Source of the DNA: Campanula takesimana
Lineage: Eukaryota > Streptophyta > Magnoliopsida > Asterales > Campanulaceae
Reading direction: 5' to 3'
NCBI GenBank assembly: GCA_026119855.1
Contig: JAOWBW010000388.1
Coordinates: forward strand, 744,001 to 808,000
Length of the DNA stretch: 64,000 nucleotides
The position numbers were made by a program, and so were the translations under genes. The first letter of the stretch is position 1. Every line of letters begins with the position of its first letter. Shown here in pieces: positions 30,099-41,851 of the stretch. The notes under the pieces were generated by a model. It searched no databases. It saw nothing but the letters and a program-made list of their open reading frames with translations, and was not told the DNA's origin.

Positions 30099-30939
30099 GG
30101 AAAAATACCAAAAACCCCTTTTAAAAACTTTCATATCTAAAAAACCCATAATTTTTTCTTCAATCTAAAAAGTCCTAAATTTATATTATCAATACTAAAA
30201 AGTCCAAACGTTAACTATTTAACTAGCGACGTTAAGTTTGAACATTCATATTATCAAAAACTTAACTTTCTTTTCATTTACTCACATGTTAGGAATATTT
30301 AAAAAATTACAACGCCAAATAATTATAATAATATTATTATTATTAAAAATAATAATAATATTAATAATAATAATAATAGTTATAGCAAAAAGAAAATTAA
30401 TCATTATTTTCATTGTTATTTAATTATTTAATATTTAATAATAAAAATATGAATTTTCGTTATATTAAAGAAGTAATTTAAAGGTGCTTGTTTAAGGTTT
30501 TTTTTTTTTTAATGTAAGATGATAAAAATAATCAAAATTAAGATGATATTATTTTCAATATCATAACATTCATTATTGTTTTTCATTCTTATTACTTTTA
30601 TTATTAACTGTATTATTAAAAATTATTAATTAACTAAAATAATAATAATAATTAAATATTTTTTTTTATAACTATTATTATTGTTAGTATATCTAATTAT
30701 ATCACAATTAAATTATTTTGCATTGCAAAATGCTTTTTTATTTTTAATACGTCATTAATTGAAAGGAAAGTTAATTTTTTATTAATACGAATGCTCAAAC
30801 CTAACCGCGTTAGTCAATTCGTTAACGTTTGGGCTTTTTGGTATCGATAATTTTATTTTAGGAATTTTTATATTGAAGAAATATTTTGTGAGTTTTTTGG
30901 ATATGAAATTTTTTTAGAAGGGTTTTTTGGTATTTTCCC
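30099..30939. mobile_element. Foldback (MULE-like) element
   Basis: Inverted arms of about 165 bp: the left starts ggaaaaataccaaaaacccc, the right is its complement ending ttttttggtattttcc. Paired inner words are tccaaacgttaac and gttaacgtttggg. The AT-rich interior is mostly ATT/AAT runs. I could not find a target duplication. Just to its left, cagtggcggctcc (30049-30061) resembles an hAT-type terminus. Confidence 0.6.
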
Positions 30940-30959
30940 CGTACGGATTTCGGTAAAAT

Positions 30960-31364
30960 TACAACTCTCGTTCTCTTTCCTACGGCTGAACAGAAACTCT
31001 CCTCCCCGCGCGATTTCTTCCTCCCTTCCTCTGCTGTTCTTTCTCATCTTTCTTCAATTTCGAATTTCTCTTATTAACGATAAAGCTAGGGTTTTGAAGT
31101 TGTCATTCTTCTTCTCCAGCGCATGGGTTTCGAAATTTGTGAATCTGGACAGTGTGGATGATGTTTATGTCCAGTTTCAAGAACAGCCTGCACCAGAAGG
31201 GGCAACTCATACGACCGGAGCTCCAAGGATCGATGGGAATGAAGCTGTTAAATGGCTTAAGCGGGAACCGAGCTCTCATGCAGTTGTCATAGTCGAATTG
31301 TTTCAAATGATTGTGCTATGGTGTTAAAGCTGATTATTGACGAAGCTGAACATAACAAAAAAAA
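30960..31364 (+). pseudogene. Gene-like 5' segment, unrecognised
   Basis: GC-richer stretch with a CT-rich leader (30990-31080) and coding-like reading (about 31130-31310) giving VDDVYVQFQEQPAPEG and NEAVKWLKREPSSHAVVIVE. It has no ATG in that frame near the start. The frame ends at 31327, just before the solo LTR. I do not recognise it. It may be an exon of a gene disrupted by that LTR. Confidence 0.3.
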
Positions 31365-32525
31365 TGTTGGCAACATGCTATTAAGTGTTCGTTTAAAGTG
31401 TTATACAAAATTTACAGAACTTGAAAACAAAACAGAAACAAACAATAATATCAGAAATGGAAAACAAAAATCTTCTTGGATTGCCCGAGTCCGTTGCTTT
31501 TTTTTTAGTGCCAACAATTAAGAATTGGCTTTTACTGCTTGCTGGTCGTGTGAATGCCACACTCTCCTTAAGACAAATTCGCCCCCTCACCGAGTTGTGC
31601 TTGAGGTGTTCTTGGACGTTCGCCTCCCAGGATACAACGGGTTAACCGGACGGAATCTGCACACTGGAACCTCCGGCGAGCTAAAATAGTGCCTGGTCGA
31701 TGTCACCACGAAATTGCAAAGAGGGCCAAAGAACAGGATACGAACGAGAGAGAGCAACTGATGGAAATTTTCTGTGTTCGAAACTCTTGTGAACATTTCG
31801 AATTTATTCTGCTCAAAAACCCACTCCAATCTTGAAAATCAATGGCAGTAAATGGAATTTTAATTCTGCTGTTAAATGAGATTTAATGCTGCATTCAACA
31901 CAGAATTAAAAAGGATTGACTGTTACAATTTTATCACAAATTTGAATTACAGTCTGCTGGCTGGGACGGAAAAAATAAAACAATTAACAAAAAGGTCACT
32001 TGGTCGAGCTAGGCCATTTCGGAGCTACATTCGTGTCCGCAGGTCGCGCACACATGAGTCCATCGGTCCGAGGCACAAATCGTCAAATTTCAACTCAAAT
32101 TTGCACTCACCCTGCGAACCCGGGCGCGAGAGAGAGCCTCTACTCCATACAATCTTAACCCATACAAATGGGTCATTTTATTTAAACTAGCTCAAACTTT
32201 TGTTTCAAACCAATGTGGGATAAGTCACAAAGACTTTACCAACCAATTAACCTTTTCATTATTTCCCTCCTTATCCCTTTTGGGATACCCATTTTAAAGA
32301 AGGAACCCATATGCATTTTACCTTCCCATTCAATGTGGGATACCAACCCACTTCCCAACTTACCCATTTCATTTGAGTTTCTATTTTCTATCATCCATTA
32401 AATAAATTGGACACACCAACTTATTTTTTAGTATGTAGAAAATATTATGTTCACCTTAATCAACAAATGATTTTCTCAAGTAAACGCGCGCAAATTTCCT
32501 TCACATTATTACACATTTTTCCAAC
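31365..32525 (-). repeat. Solo copia-type LTR
   Basis: Minus strand TGTTGGAAAAATGTG...GTTGCCAACA, 1,161 bp. It carries the LTR phrases cacattggtttgaaac, gggttcgcagggtgagtg and tcctgggaggcgaacgt. Neither end has a primer-binding site or polypurine tract beside it. The flanking 5-mers do not match well (aaaaa / taaag), so the target duplication has decayed or a boundary is slightly off. Confidence 0.55.
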
Positions 32526-33540
32526 ATAAAGTAGTTGGTTCTTCGATTAATTTTTTTTTGTAACTTATTTCCTATGGTCCGAGGGATTCTTCCTCCGTAG
32601 TAGGGTTTCAAATTGGGTCTCACATTTATCTTTATCTGCCCGCGATACGAATTGGGGTTACCCTTCTGGGATCCGTTCTGTTCTGCTCTTGCGATTCATT
32701 TAGGAGTTATAGGACTCCATAGCAATTTTCTGTTGTTGTTTCAGACTAAGGAAAATAAGGCACACTCAAAAGGACTCCCGAGCAGTTCTGTGGTTGTACT
32801 TGTATCAGACTAAGCCTGGACTAATTAATTTTGTATCCAACTTCGTATTCAGAACAAGTATGCTCAAGATGAAGCAATCTCATTGTTCAGGAGCATGAAA
32901 ATGAAGGTTGACAAAATCACAAGATCGAAGAAGAAGATACCCATCATATCTCTTATATTCAGGGATTGCTCTTGAACACCGTTGAAATCACTAAATTCTA
33001 CAATGGGCTTTCTTTTAGTACTAGCAAAAATATAAACTTCAGTTACTAATCCTTTTTAGGTTCACAAAATCAATCTAACCAGAGTTACACAAGATCAAAA
33101 AAATAATTGTGGCTAGTATACTTATTGTTACACAGTCATTAATTTGCAAATTCAGTTTCGTACTCCCTCTGTAATCTATTTTTTGGGTTTCGAAAATTGG
33201 AGTTTATTCTCCACAAATCCAGTTTAAAAATTCAATTTGGAAATCTAGAAATCAAAAGAAACAAAGTCCAATTTGTGAATTCAGTTTTTTAGAATTCTGA
33301 CGGTGGATCTGTGAAGCCGAGAAACATGCCCGAGTAGACGACGACCTAGCTGCTGCAGGAAGAATCACAAACGAGATTGATGGGAGTTTTGCGGCCGCGG
33401 GGTATTTTAGAAACGGGCGTTTTAATTTTTCACCTAATACTAATACGTACGCACCGATGCGTATATGAAATATTCTCTATTATATATATATATACACACA
33501 CACAAAGACATCATTTAAGCTAAACATATTTACTTTAATA
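32526..33540 (+). other. Gene-like 3' segment, unrecognised
   Basis: Contains a coding-like stretch around 32853-32975 (NKYAQDEAISLFRSMKMK, then KITRSKKKIP) preceded by gtattcag, a possible splice acceptor. It is followed by AT-rich sequence and a GC-richer patch at 33300-33420. It may belong to the same locus as 30960-31364. No start or domain can be assigned. Confidence 0.25.
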
Positions 33541-33852
33541 CTCCCTCCGTCCCAACATAAGTAGGATTAGAGGGGTTTGCACACTAATTAAGATAAACTA
33601 GTAAATGTGTGGTAGAAAATGGAGAGAGAGAATGAGTAGAGTAAATAGTATTGTTAGTTGGATAAATTGAGTGGTGGAAAATGAAGAGAGAGAATGAGTG
33701 TGATAAATTGTAGTGTTGGTTGAATAAATTGAGTGGTGGAAAATAAAGAAAGAGAATGATTGGGGTTGAAACATTTCCATTTTGGGCCGTCTCACTTTCA
33801 GTAGGACGGCTTAAAAAGAAAAGAAGTCTCACTTGTGATGGGACGGAGGGAG
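33541..33852. mobile_element. Stowaway-like MITE
   Basis: Left ctccctccgtcccaacataa, right cttgtgatgggacggaggga with TA flanks. A gagagagaatgagt...gataaattgagtggtg unit is repeated about three times inside (33625-33765). Confidence 0.82.
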
Positions 33853-34039
33853 TATAAAACAATCAATCAATGAACAAACTAACAAATATAAATATTCGTT
33901 AACAACATATATTTAAAAAAAAAAAAAAAAAGTTGTGCTATATTCCTTTTGTCTCAAACTTATCGCTACAAAATGTTTTGAATACACGGAGATTCAAAAA
34001 ATATGTTGCAAAAGTAAGTGTTGTGAGTGGGTAAGAGAG

Positions 34040-34366
34040 ACAAATGGTGGCAATGGGAGGAGTAGCCCAGGATCTTTATATAGTCAAGACATGGCTTGTT
34101 AATTCACGATGTGTGATAATGTCTAAAACACGCCCCCTCACGTGTAGCTAGGATTTGACAAGGCTTACAACGGGGACTTATCAACCAGGTGGCGCGGAGC
34201 AACATCATGGACCGTTGGGCCTAGACGCGTAACGGGACAGTTCTGATACCGTAATAAAGTCTGAGGTTCCATCTCAAAAGCAATTGGTTATGAGAGGAAT
34301 AGCTCATGATCTTTATATAGTCAAGGCATGGCTTGTTAATTCCCAATGTGAAATAATTGTCTCTTA
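34040..34366 (-). mobile_element. TRIM remnant
   Basis: Two LTR-like blocks share gatctttatatagtcaag and catggcttgttaattc (about 34046-34130 and 34252-34366). Between them are the purine-tract complement cgccccctcacgtgtag (34131-34147) and a decayed primer-binding-site complement gttctgatacc (34240-34250). The same layout and tract occur in the TRIM at 1188-1551, but the LTRs differ. The outer ends are eroded. Confidence 0.6.
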
Positions 34367-34429
34367 GCAATCTAAAATTCTTGAGGTCACAATTGTGTTA
34401 GGATGATAGTCTCTGTTTATACTATTCAT
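34367..34429 (-). repeat. Fragment of a copia LTR
   Basis: About 60 bp matching 16918-16975 (caatctaaaattcttgag and caattgtgttaggatgatag). It is wedged between the TRIM remnant and the Sirevirus fragment. Confidence 0.55.
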
Positions 34430-35351
34430 GATTGATCTGAGGATGCCCTACGCATTGGAGCTGACTTTTGAGTAGATGGAAACGTCCTTTTTGGCATCGA
34501 ATCATACACATTGGTTTGTTGCACCTTTGCTTTTACCTGCATTTTTTCATTGTTAAACTTTTTAACCATAGCATTATATTTTCTAGCAAGTAAATCAACA
34601 CTGGCATTTTCATCCAATTCTTCAAAAAAAATTCTTCATCTTTTGAAAAATCCGATGATTGCACTTTCAAAGCAATATTTTTCCCTTTAGAAGCTTCACT
34701 TTGTTCAAGGAGATTTGCTTCAAAAAATTTCAAAATACTCATTAAAGAATTGATGTCCATAGTAGAAAGATTGTGAGCTTCTTCAATAGATGAAACTTTC
34801 ATATTGAACCTCTCGGGAAGAGTTCGAATAGCTTTTGAAACAAGTTGTTTGTTGGTAAAAGGTTCACCCAAAAGTTGACACTCATTTGCAATATCAAACA
34901 ATTTTTCAAAATATGATGAAATAGTTTCATTTTCACTCATCCTCAACCTTTCAAATTTGCCAGTAAAAGTTCTAAGCTTATTATCACGCACACTACTATC
35001 ACCTTCAAAAAATATTTGTAAAGTGTCCCATGCCTCCTGAGCAGTGGAACTATTTTGAATAAGTTTGAAAATATGCATATCAACCCACTCAAAAATAGCA
35101 TTAAGTGTTTTTTCATTGAAATTAGCTAGATTAATCTCTACATTAGTCCACTCAGATTCAGGTTTGACTTGAACGTCACCATCTTCATCTGGGGGTAACA
35201 AAGGTAGAGAGTATCCATTTTTTATAGATCGCCAAGCCCGAAGATCAATTGATTTGATATGCGAGCGTAGGCGGATCTTCCAATAAGCATAATTCGAGCC
35301 ATCTAAAACAGGAAGAAGTTTCTGATTGGGATTAGCAGGATCGAAAGCCAT
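34426..35351 (-). pseudogene. gag: Truncated Sirevirus gag (inverted fragment)
   Basis: Starts at ATG 35351 (MAFDPANPNQKLLPVLDG), with NYAYWKIRLRSH and PPDEDGDVQVKPESEW as in the complete element's Gag. A frameshift near 34625 moves the reading frame; the second part (MDENASVDLLARKYNA onward) ends RRASSDQS at the breakpoint, about half-way through gag. The zinc knuckles and all of pol are gone. It is clearly diverged from 21879-23651 at many residues, so it is an older family member and not a duplicate of that insertion. Confidence 0.85.
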
Positions 35352-35404
35352 GACAAAGGACCGAACCACTTAGTATCGTCAAGTAACCTGGCTCTGATAC
35401 CAAT

Positions 35405-36377
35405 TGAAATTGTTTGTCAAAGGCTACTGAGAACAAGTGTTACCTCAAGTGTTAGGTAACACCCCAGATAACACACACGGGCAAAATACACACACCCGAG
35501 TAAAAATAAATTTGTAAAAGAGTTTTGCAGCGGACAAAAGCACAAGAATTATTTTTCTCAAGTTATATAAATATAACTTGAGATGCCTAAATGACGAAAA
35601 CCTTATAATCAATATGAGTACCAATTACAAAGTCAAAAGGTTCCCTATAGCTAATACAATATATGATCTATGGAACCAAAAATAGAAAAAAAGTACGATG
35701 ATCCTATCCTATCCAAAACACACTCAACTCGAAATATTTGAGTGTTAAAAGAGTGTATGGGAGAGAAGACCTAACGAGCCAAGAAATACTTTGCTCTTTG
35801 TGTTATGGATGTCTGTATGAATTTGGCTTGTCTTCAATCTTCTCATCCAAGCACTATTTATAGCCTTCAATACTTGATGGCTACACAAAGAAACAGCCTT
35901 GGGGCTGCCTTCCACGTTGTGAGAGAGTGGGGAGAGTGAGTGGGTTTGTTCTCCACAAATTTTGGAAGACTTGGTCCACATTCCATGATTTTCTCAACCA
36001 ATTTCTTTGTGCCCAAGTCTAAGCTTCGCCCACTTGTACTCCATGCTTCTCCATGCTTGTACTCTTCTCTTTGATCAGCAACAAATCATTTGAATGAGTC
36101 TTTCCACGTTTTTCCATATTTAACACATGTTAAATATGTTGAAAGTTCTCCATTTATGTGTAACTTTCTTTTAATCACTCCTCCATGTATTTAGCTCCTA
36201 AATCCACCTTATTATATCCTGAAATATGGACCAACAACACAGACATCTAGACAAATATTAGGACATTAGTATAAAATTAATATTAGAAAGAAATGTCAAA
36301 CTATAATATAATTTCCGTCAAGCAACACTTGACTGTCAGTGGCAACATCTGAGGTAACACCTCTGTCTGCACTAACA
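35405..36377 (-). repeat. Sirevirus-family LTR (inverted fragment)
   Basis: Minus strand TGTTAGTGCAG...CAATTTCA, 973 bp, followed by a perfect TGGTATCAGAGC (complement 35391-35402) two bases on. The start resembles TGTAAGTGC of the complete element. Motifs of the gtgttacc/gataacac type cluster at both ends (35425-35475 and 36323-36362). Confidence 0.8.
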
Positions 36378-36399
36378 AGCAGTGTTTATTGTTTACTTG

Positions 36400-37665
36400 T
36401 TGAATGGACTAGACGAGGCACTAAAAATTTTATTAAATTGAAAAATGAAGCTGAAAAACAAACTGGCAAGAAACTTAAACGGTAAGATCTGATACAGGTG
36501 GTGAATATGAGTCTAATCCGTTTATGCATTAATGCAAAGAAAAAAAAACACGACATAGTACATGAAGATACACCTCCCTACACACCTCAATATAAGTTTG
36601 GTTATAAGGTTGGAAAAATCATCAACACTCCATTTAGTCCTTCTGTGGCACTTGCTAAGAATGAGAGTAGAGTACTTGTGGCTCAGTTGAAATATTCTCA
36701 GGTTATTGGGAGCATAATGTATCTTGCTAACTGTACAAGACCGGATATATCCTACTCAGTTACGACATTGGCAAGATATACTATGTGTCCTAATAGAGCT
36801 TATTGGGAAGCTCTAAGTAGAGCACTTAGGTACTTGAAGGGAACTATTTCCCTTGGGCTGCATTATAGGAGATTTCCGGCTGTAATCAAAGGGTCTAGCG
36901 ATGCTAGTTGGATTGCCACTAATTCTGGGAGTTATGGTTGTACACAGGGTATGTTTTTACCTTAGACGGGGCTACATTTGCCTGGAGGTCTACAAAACAA
37001 ACCCTATTGTCTCGATCTACCTTTGAAGCCGAGCTAGTAGGGATGGCCAAAACCGGTTCCGGGCCCGGTTCCGGTTCGGCAAAAGGGTGACCCTTAACCG
37101 GCCCGCGCTTACCCCGGTTCCAGTTCCGGTTTGGCATAATCCGGTTCCGGTTCGGTCTGATTCCGGTACGGTTCCAGTCCGGTTCCGGTCCCTCCTTTAA
37201 AATTATTGAAAAACAAGGGATTTTCGGTCCGGTTCCGGTCCGGTTTGGCATATATGTGACCCTGAACCGGCCCATATGCCTTGCGGTTCCGGTTCGTCCG
37301 GTTCTGGTTTCCTCCCCGGTTTGCTCCGGTTCCAGGCTTTTCCGGTCCGGTTCCTGTCCGGTTCCGGTTCGGTTTGGCCATCCCTACGAGCTAGTTGCTC
37401 TTGACACTACTGGATTGGAGGCTGAATGGCTTCAATGACTTATGTCTGAGTTGCCTATAGCCAGCAAGCCTATTCCTGTGATATATGTACATTGTGACAA
37501 TACTGCCACAATTGAGAAAATTAAAAGTGTCAAGTTCAACTGCAAAACAAAGAGACACATCCAAATAAGATTGAAATCTTTAAAGGATCTTCTATCTCGA
37601 AAGGTGATAGATGTTGATTATGTTGGTACCAAGGATAACACAGATGATCCTTTAACTAAATGACT
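36400..37665 (+). pseudogene. pol: Deleted copia pol (IN to RNase H), split by an hAT MITE
   Basis: Opens in integrase (FIKLKNEAEKQTGKKL; HEDTPPYTPQ at about 36560). A deletion then skips to the end of RT (FSPSVALAKN, VIGSIMYLANCTRPDISYSV, LRYLKGTISLGLHY). RNase H (SSDASWIATN) is cut by a stop at 36963. It resumes GATFAWRSTKQT, is interrupted by 37038-37386, and continues LVALDTTGLEAEWLQ, VHCDNTATIEK and DVDYVGTKDNTDDPLTK. Several frameshifts and the internal deletion mean no enzyme remains. Confidence 0.82.
37038..37386. mobile_element. hAT MITE filled with GGTTCCGGTCC repeats
   Basis: 349 bp with a perfect 8 bp target duplication cgagctag (37030-37037, 37387-37394), the hAT signature. Terminal inverted repeats TAGGGATGGCCAAAACC / TAGGGATGGCCAAACC. 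The interior is almost wholly short ccggttccggttcgg words in both orientations. It lies in the RNase H region of a copia pseudogene. Confidence 0.9.
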
Positions 37666-38279
37666 TGATGTACTTCTTGTTCAAAAATCCAAGTTGGGGA
37701 TGGGATTGAACCCCGTTTGATTCAAATGCGGTAGGAACCCAACCTATATGAGTGGAGATCCCACAAAGAAGGTTCAATGTAGTAGTAATAAACCATAGGG
37801 TGGATTGGAACACCTAAAACAAATTAAAATGTTACATGTCTGAGTCTGTCCCCTGTATATCCTGAAAGGTGTTCGTGACTGCAAGTTTAGTAAAAGCTTT
37901 AGGCTTTGAATGGGATCAAGTCTTTTAGACAAGATGGTTGCAGTACATATTTGGAGATGCCCAACTAAATAAGTGTTATGTTAGCCATAATTAGAGAAAA
38001 TGTGGTATTCCTTGAAAGCACTTATGATAGAGGATCAGGACGTATGGCTTATACGCGTCAAACATAATGATAGATGTTGTTATCATAGCCTTTGCCGTGT
38101 TGCTACCAACAAAGGCCCCAACACCCAAATGAATCAGGTTCAAGACACATGTTCCCTTAGATTCTATGGGGGTTTGAGTTGACTAACTAAGGTAGGGGTT
38201 CAAGTCGGGAGACACCATCTACTGAAAGTATGGCATGGATAATCTCTACTCATCTTACCACCATGGATTTGTGGGGGAT
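37666..38279 (+). other. 3' non-coding region of the deleted copia
   Basis: Between the pol remnant and the 3' LTR. No coding frame of note. It ends in the polypurine tract gtgggggat directly before the LTR at 38280. Confidence 0.6.
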
Positions 38280-39369
38280 TGTTGGAAATTTGGCTTTTGG
38301 TGAACTTTAACTAGGCCCCATTGGTAAGTCCCTTTGAATTTAACCATGGTCAATGTTTATATGCATACCATGTTGTACCATAAGGCAAATTGGTGTTTTG
38401 GTGAAAGCCAAATGATGGATTAAATCCATAGTTCTAAGAATTCAAAGATAGACATTTAAGTCTCTTTAATGCCAATGATGAAATGGATTTGGTTGCCATC
38501 CCACATGGGAAAGAGAAGGCGAACCTCCCCTTTGGTTGGGAATATAAAAGGACTTTTGTGTGCCATCCCACATGGAATCGGAAAGGGTAGTTAAAGTGCA
38601 ACAAATTACAATGCACTTTATGGTCTCTTGTTCAAGTATCATGTTAGGTGGCTTGAACCATTCCCCACATGCACGTGCTCGCTCGCTTTTCTCATCTCGG
38701 GTGTTTGGGTGAATGGTTTAGTTTGAGGTTTATCTCTTTGGTCAAAGTTTATTTAAAGTTTCCAGATTTGCAGAATGGTCCCTGACGGATTTGTTAAGTC
38801 TGTTAGTTTCCTAACTGGATTCTAATTATGTAGTCTCTATATCCTAACAGGATTAGAGTACTCAAAGCCTATCAGGTTTATCAGTCTGTCTTCTATTCAA
38901 ACTAATAAACTGATCGGCTTATTTGTGTATATAAGGACGATCCCTGTGTTGGTTTAAAAACACACGCAATTATTTGCAATCGTAATAAAATGTTCTCTCT
39001 AAAGTTCGTAGTTTGTGGTTGATCTGAGAAGTAGGATTCCGGCTAAGTGGGACAGCAGTCACAAGTGGATCTATACCTGTTCGTGCAATATCTTAGTACG
39101 TTTCCTGAGATCGTTTTACCCTAAGAGGAATTTTTCACAACCCTCAGCCTCACCAGTAGGGGGAAATAGTTTCTCTTAGGAGAGTCTTCTACAAACGACT
39201 CGATCTAAACTGATAAGTCTTTCTAGTTTCTTTATTGTTTATGTCTTTCTTAGTTCATGTTCTTGCTGGTATGGTTATGCTATTGGTTTAATCTGGTTTT
39301 ACTATCTATTGCATGATTGTCCTTGATTAATCTGTTAGTCTGATCGTTGCTTAATATTAAATTCCAACA
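38280..39369 (+). repeat. 3' LTR of the deleted copia element
   Basis: TGTTGGAAATTTGG...AATTCCAACA, 1,090 bp, with TGTTGGAA/TTCCAACA termini and a polypurine tract on its left. The 5' LTR is not present in the window, because the left part is replaced by the inverted Sirevirus fragment. Confidence 0.78.
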
Positions 39370-39408
39370 GGTAGGAAGGATTCTAAGTGGGTAAGTTACT
39401 TACTTATA

Positions 39409-39662
39409 CTTCCTCTGTCCCAAAATGATGTTTCCATTTTTTTTTTATCATTACTGCGAATAAACTGAACTTTGAGTAGTAATATTAGGTTAATCAAATT
39501 ATCCTAATAAAAATATAAACCTTGTTATTGCATGATACACCATCAACAATCAATAACAAGTTTCAGACTTTCATTTTATTGAATTAATCAAAAACTATTT
39601 TTTCAAAATTCATTCGTAGTTAGGACAAAAAAAGCTAAAACGTCATTTTGAGATGGAAGGAG
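39409..39662. mobile_element. Stowaway-like MITE
   Basis: Left cttcctctgtcccaaaatga, right cattttgagatggaaggag, TA flanks. Confidence 0.78.
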
Positions 39663-39727
39663 TAATTCTTAAGTGGTGAGAGAGATGGTGAGTGGCGGAG
39701 ATGATGGAGAACAAATGAAAGATAATA

Positions 39728-39862
39728 CAATTGCCAGTTGGTCGTTGCGGTAAATAAAGAGTAGGTGAAGTGCTATTCAGTTGCCTTTCACCTAGCTACT
39801 CTTTACCGCAATGACCAATAGTCAATAGTACTTCACATACTCTTCACCGCAACAATTAATAA
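39728..39862. repeat. Small inverted-repeat element (ttgcggtaaa arms)
   Basis: Inverted words gttggtcgttgcggtaaa...agtaggtgaagt and ctactctttaccgcaatgac with acttcacatactcttcaccg face each other. A half-copy with the same phrases appears at 63755-63830. A MITE is likely, but the ends are unclear. Confidence 0.4.
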
Positions 39863-39889
39863 TACTCGTCTTCGATAAATATATTGTGT

Positions 39890-39974
39890 TGCTATGATAT
39901 ATAATGATTAATGAGCTTGAACTTTTGACTATATATGGTTGTTAATTGCTTTGGTTTGGATGGATGGCCTACAG
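39890..39974 (+). other. Intron 3' end of TIR-family copy B
   Basis: gctttggtttggatggatgg followed by cctacag corresponds base for base to the intron end of copy A (minus strand, 5358-5395). It ends at the tacag target duplication of TE-III. The exon itself continues at 59105. No TIR exon is seen upstream. Confidence 0.6.
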
Positions 39975-40043
39975 TGTTGGGATTGGAGACAAAACCAAGG
40001 AGATAATCAAAACCGAGGAGAAGATGGAGCAGAATCGCAGGAG

Positions 40044-40150
40044 CAGGCGGGCCCCTGGTATAGTGTATGCGGGCGCTTACCTTGGCAGAATGGTGCACGT
40101 TCTCTATTGACTGCAGGCGGGCGCCTGGTGTGGGGCAGGCGGGCGCCTGG
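40044..40150 (+). repeat. CAGGCGGGCGCCTGG motif cluster, TE-III left LTR
   Basis: Four units at 40044-40058, about 40068-40080, 40114-40128 and 40136-40150. Two are the perfect CAGGCG-GG-CGCCTG near-palindrome. The cluster ends 150 bp upstream of the TATA-like TATAAATA at 40301-40308. The right LTR has the matching cluster at 54869-54975. Confidence 0.8.
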
Positions 40151-40331
40151 TAGCCGGACAGTAGGAGGTGACGTGGAGTAGGAGTCTGCAAGTGGGAAGG
40201 AATTTGTTTCCTTTGATTGATTGACTTCCTATATTATACTCCTTCCGTCTCAAGGACTCCGGGTAAACTAGGTTTTGATCAGTATTAGGTTTTATATCCC
40301 TATAAATATATTGTGACTACCACCATAATAT

Positions 40332-41851
40332 TGTTGGTAGTGGTGCCTTAGGCACGTTTAATAAACGTTGTAATTGTTATCATTTATTTCATATCAATAA
40401 AAGAGATGTTTTGATTATTATTGTTGTTCATGTTTACTTATAATAATCCCCGTCCCTAATACTTATTAAGCACTAGTATAAAGGCTAAATGATCATGAGA
40501 TGATCATGTTAGATTTATGGGTACTTGTTTGGAACAAGGTACTGGACATGACCCGCTGTATGAGATTTATGTCATGGTCTATGTCATACATATATCTCAT
40601 ATTAGTTATGTCATTTGAATCCTTAGACATGAAGTTATTATAGTCTTCCACTTGATGACCATTGTGTTTGACATATTCAAACGCTACCTTAACACGGTAG
40701 TTATAAAGGGTATGATCGGCATAATCGGATTCCCGTTGGGAAGAATAATAAGCTAAATGGATTTGTCCCTCCACGGAGAGATGTCAAGCTTGGGCCCCTC
40801 GAAGGAATGATGTTGATGAAATGTTCGGCCGAACTCAAATGGATTGATTAGATCAATAGCATCTGAATTATCAACATATTCGGGATCGAGAAAGTATTGA
40901 ACAAAACAAGTTGACTGTTTGACTATGACTTGTGTTCAATGACATCGTGGACAAAAGGATTGTGACATATTCTAAAGGAATGCGAACTTGTATCTAGTTA
41001 TACTATTTGGGTAGGTATGACGGTTTGCTAGAACCTAATCATATCTTATGAGATCATGTTTGAGCCCATTGCCAACTTAGTATAATCCTAGAGGGTCACA
41101 CACAATAGAACGAATCTTAAATAAGAGGACTATATTGAAATTTAGGGTCGAAGGACCTCAAGGGAATTTCTGGAATTATTCTGGGCCTCCTGGTCAACCA
41201 AGAAGGCGCTTGGGTTGAACCAGGCGGGCGCCTGAATAAGCCGGAAAAGGCCTTGACCTTCTGCCCAAATGAGCGGGCGCTCGGGGGGTACCAGGCGGGC
41301 GCCCGGTATGCCGACTGGAAATTTCCTAATTCGATTAGGAAAGGTTTTTGGCACAAGATTCCTATTTGGAATAGGTCTTAATTGTGTATAAAAACCCCAA
41401 TTCGGCCAGGCCATATTTACCAGTGCTTTTGTGAGTCTCAAAGAGTTTGAGAGAGAGATTTTATTTTGTTCTAAGATATCATTGATTGAGGAACAAAATA
41501 ATTCACAAATGAATTCCATTTAGTTCTTTATTATATTGTGAAAGTGTGTTTCATAATATTGGTCTAGCAACCAAGATCAAAGAAGCTCCTTTGATATTCG
41601 TTCGAAGTGTGGATACCGCTAGAGGGTGAAAATCATCATCTTCAAAGTTCGTGTTCAAGCTTTGTGATCGTGATCAAGTCTTCAAATCTCCACCAAAGAC
41701 CAAGAGAAAACTTTGATAACCATCAAGGGTTAGTTCATCCTTTATTCATTATGTTGTATTTGATTTAATCATATGAGCGGATCCATGGCTTTGGGTTTCT
41801 TAAAATTTTAATTGCTATATTCCGCTGCGCATGTTACTTGGAAACCCAACA
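40332..41851 (+). repeat. 5' LTR of copia II
   Basis: TGTTGGTAGTGGTGCC...AACCCAACA. TATA box gtgtataaaaacc at 41385-41397. GC-rich palindromic motifs (41201-41306) end about 80 bp upstream of the TATA box. Confidence 0.92.

Noticed and set aside
33452..33480. tacgcaccgatgcgta hairpin considered as a second Helitron 3' end
   Set aside because: No CTRR terminus at the right distance on either strand and no matching TC end.
36919..37438. Arg/Pro/Asn-rich open frames on both strands around 37.0-37.4 kb
   Set aside because: They are translations of the GGTTCCGG repeats inside the hAT MITE, not a gene.
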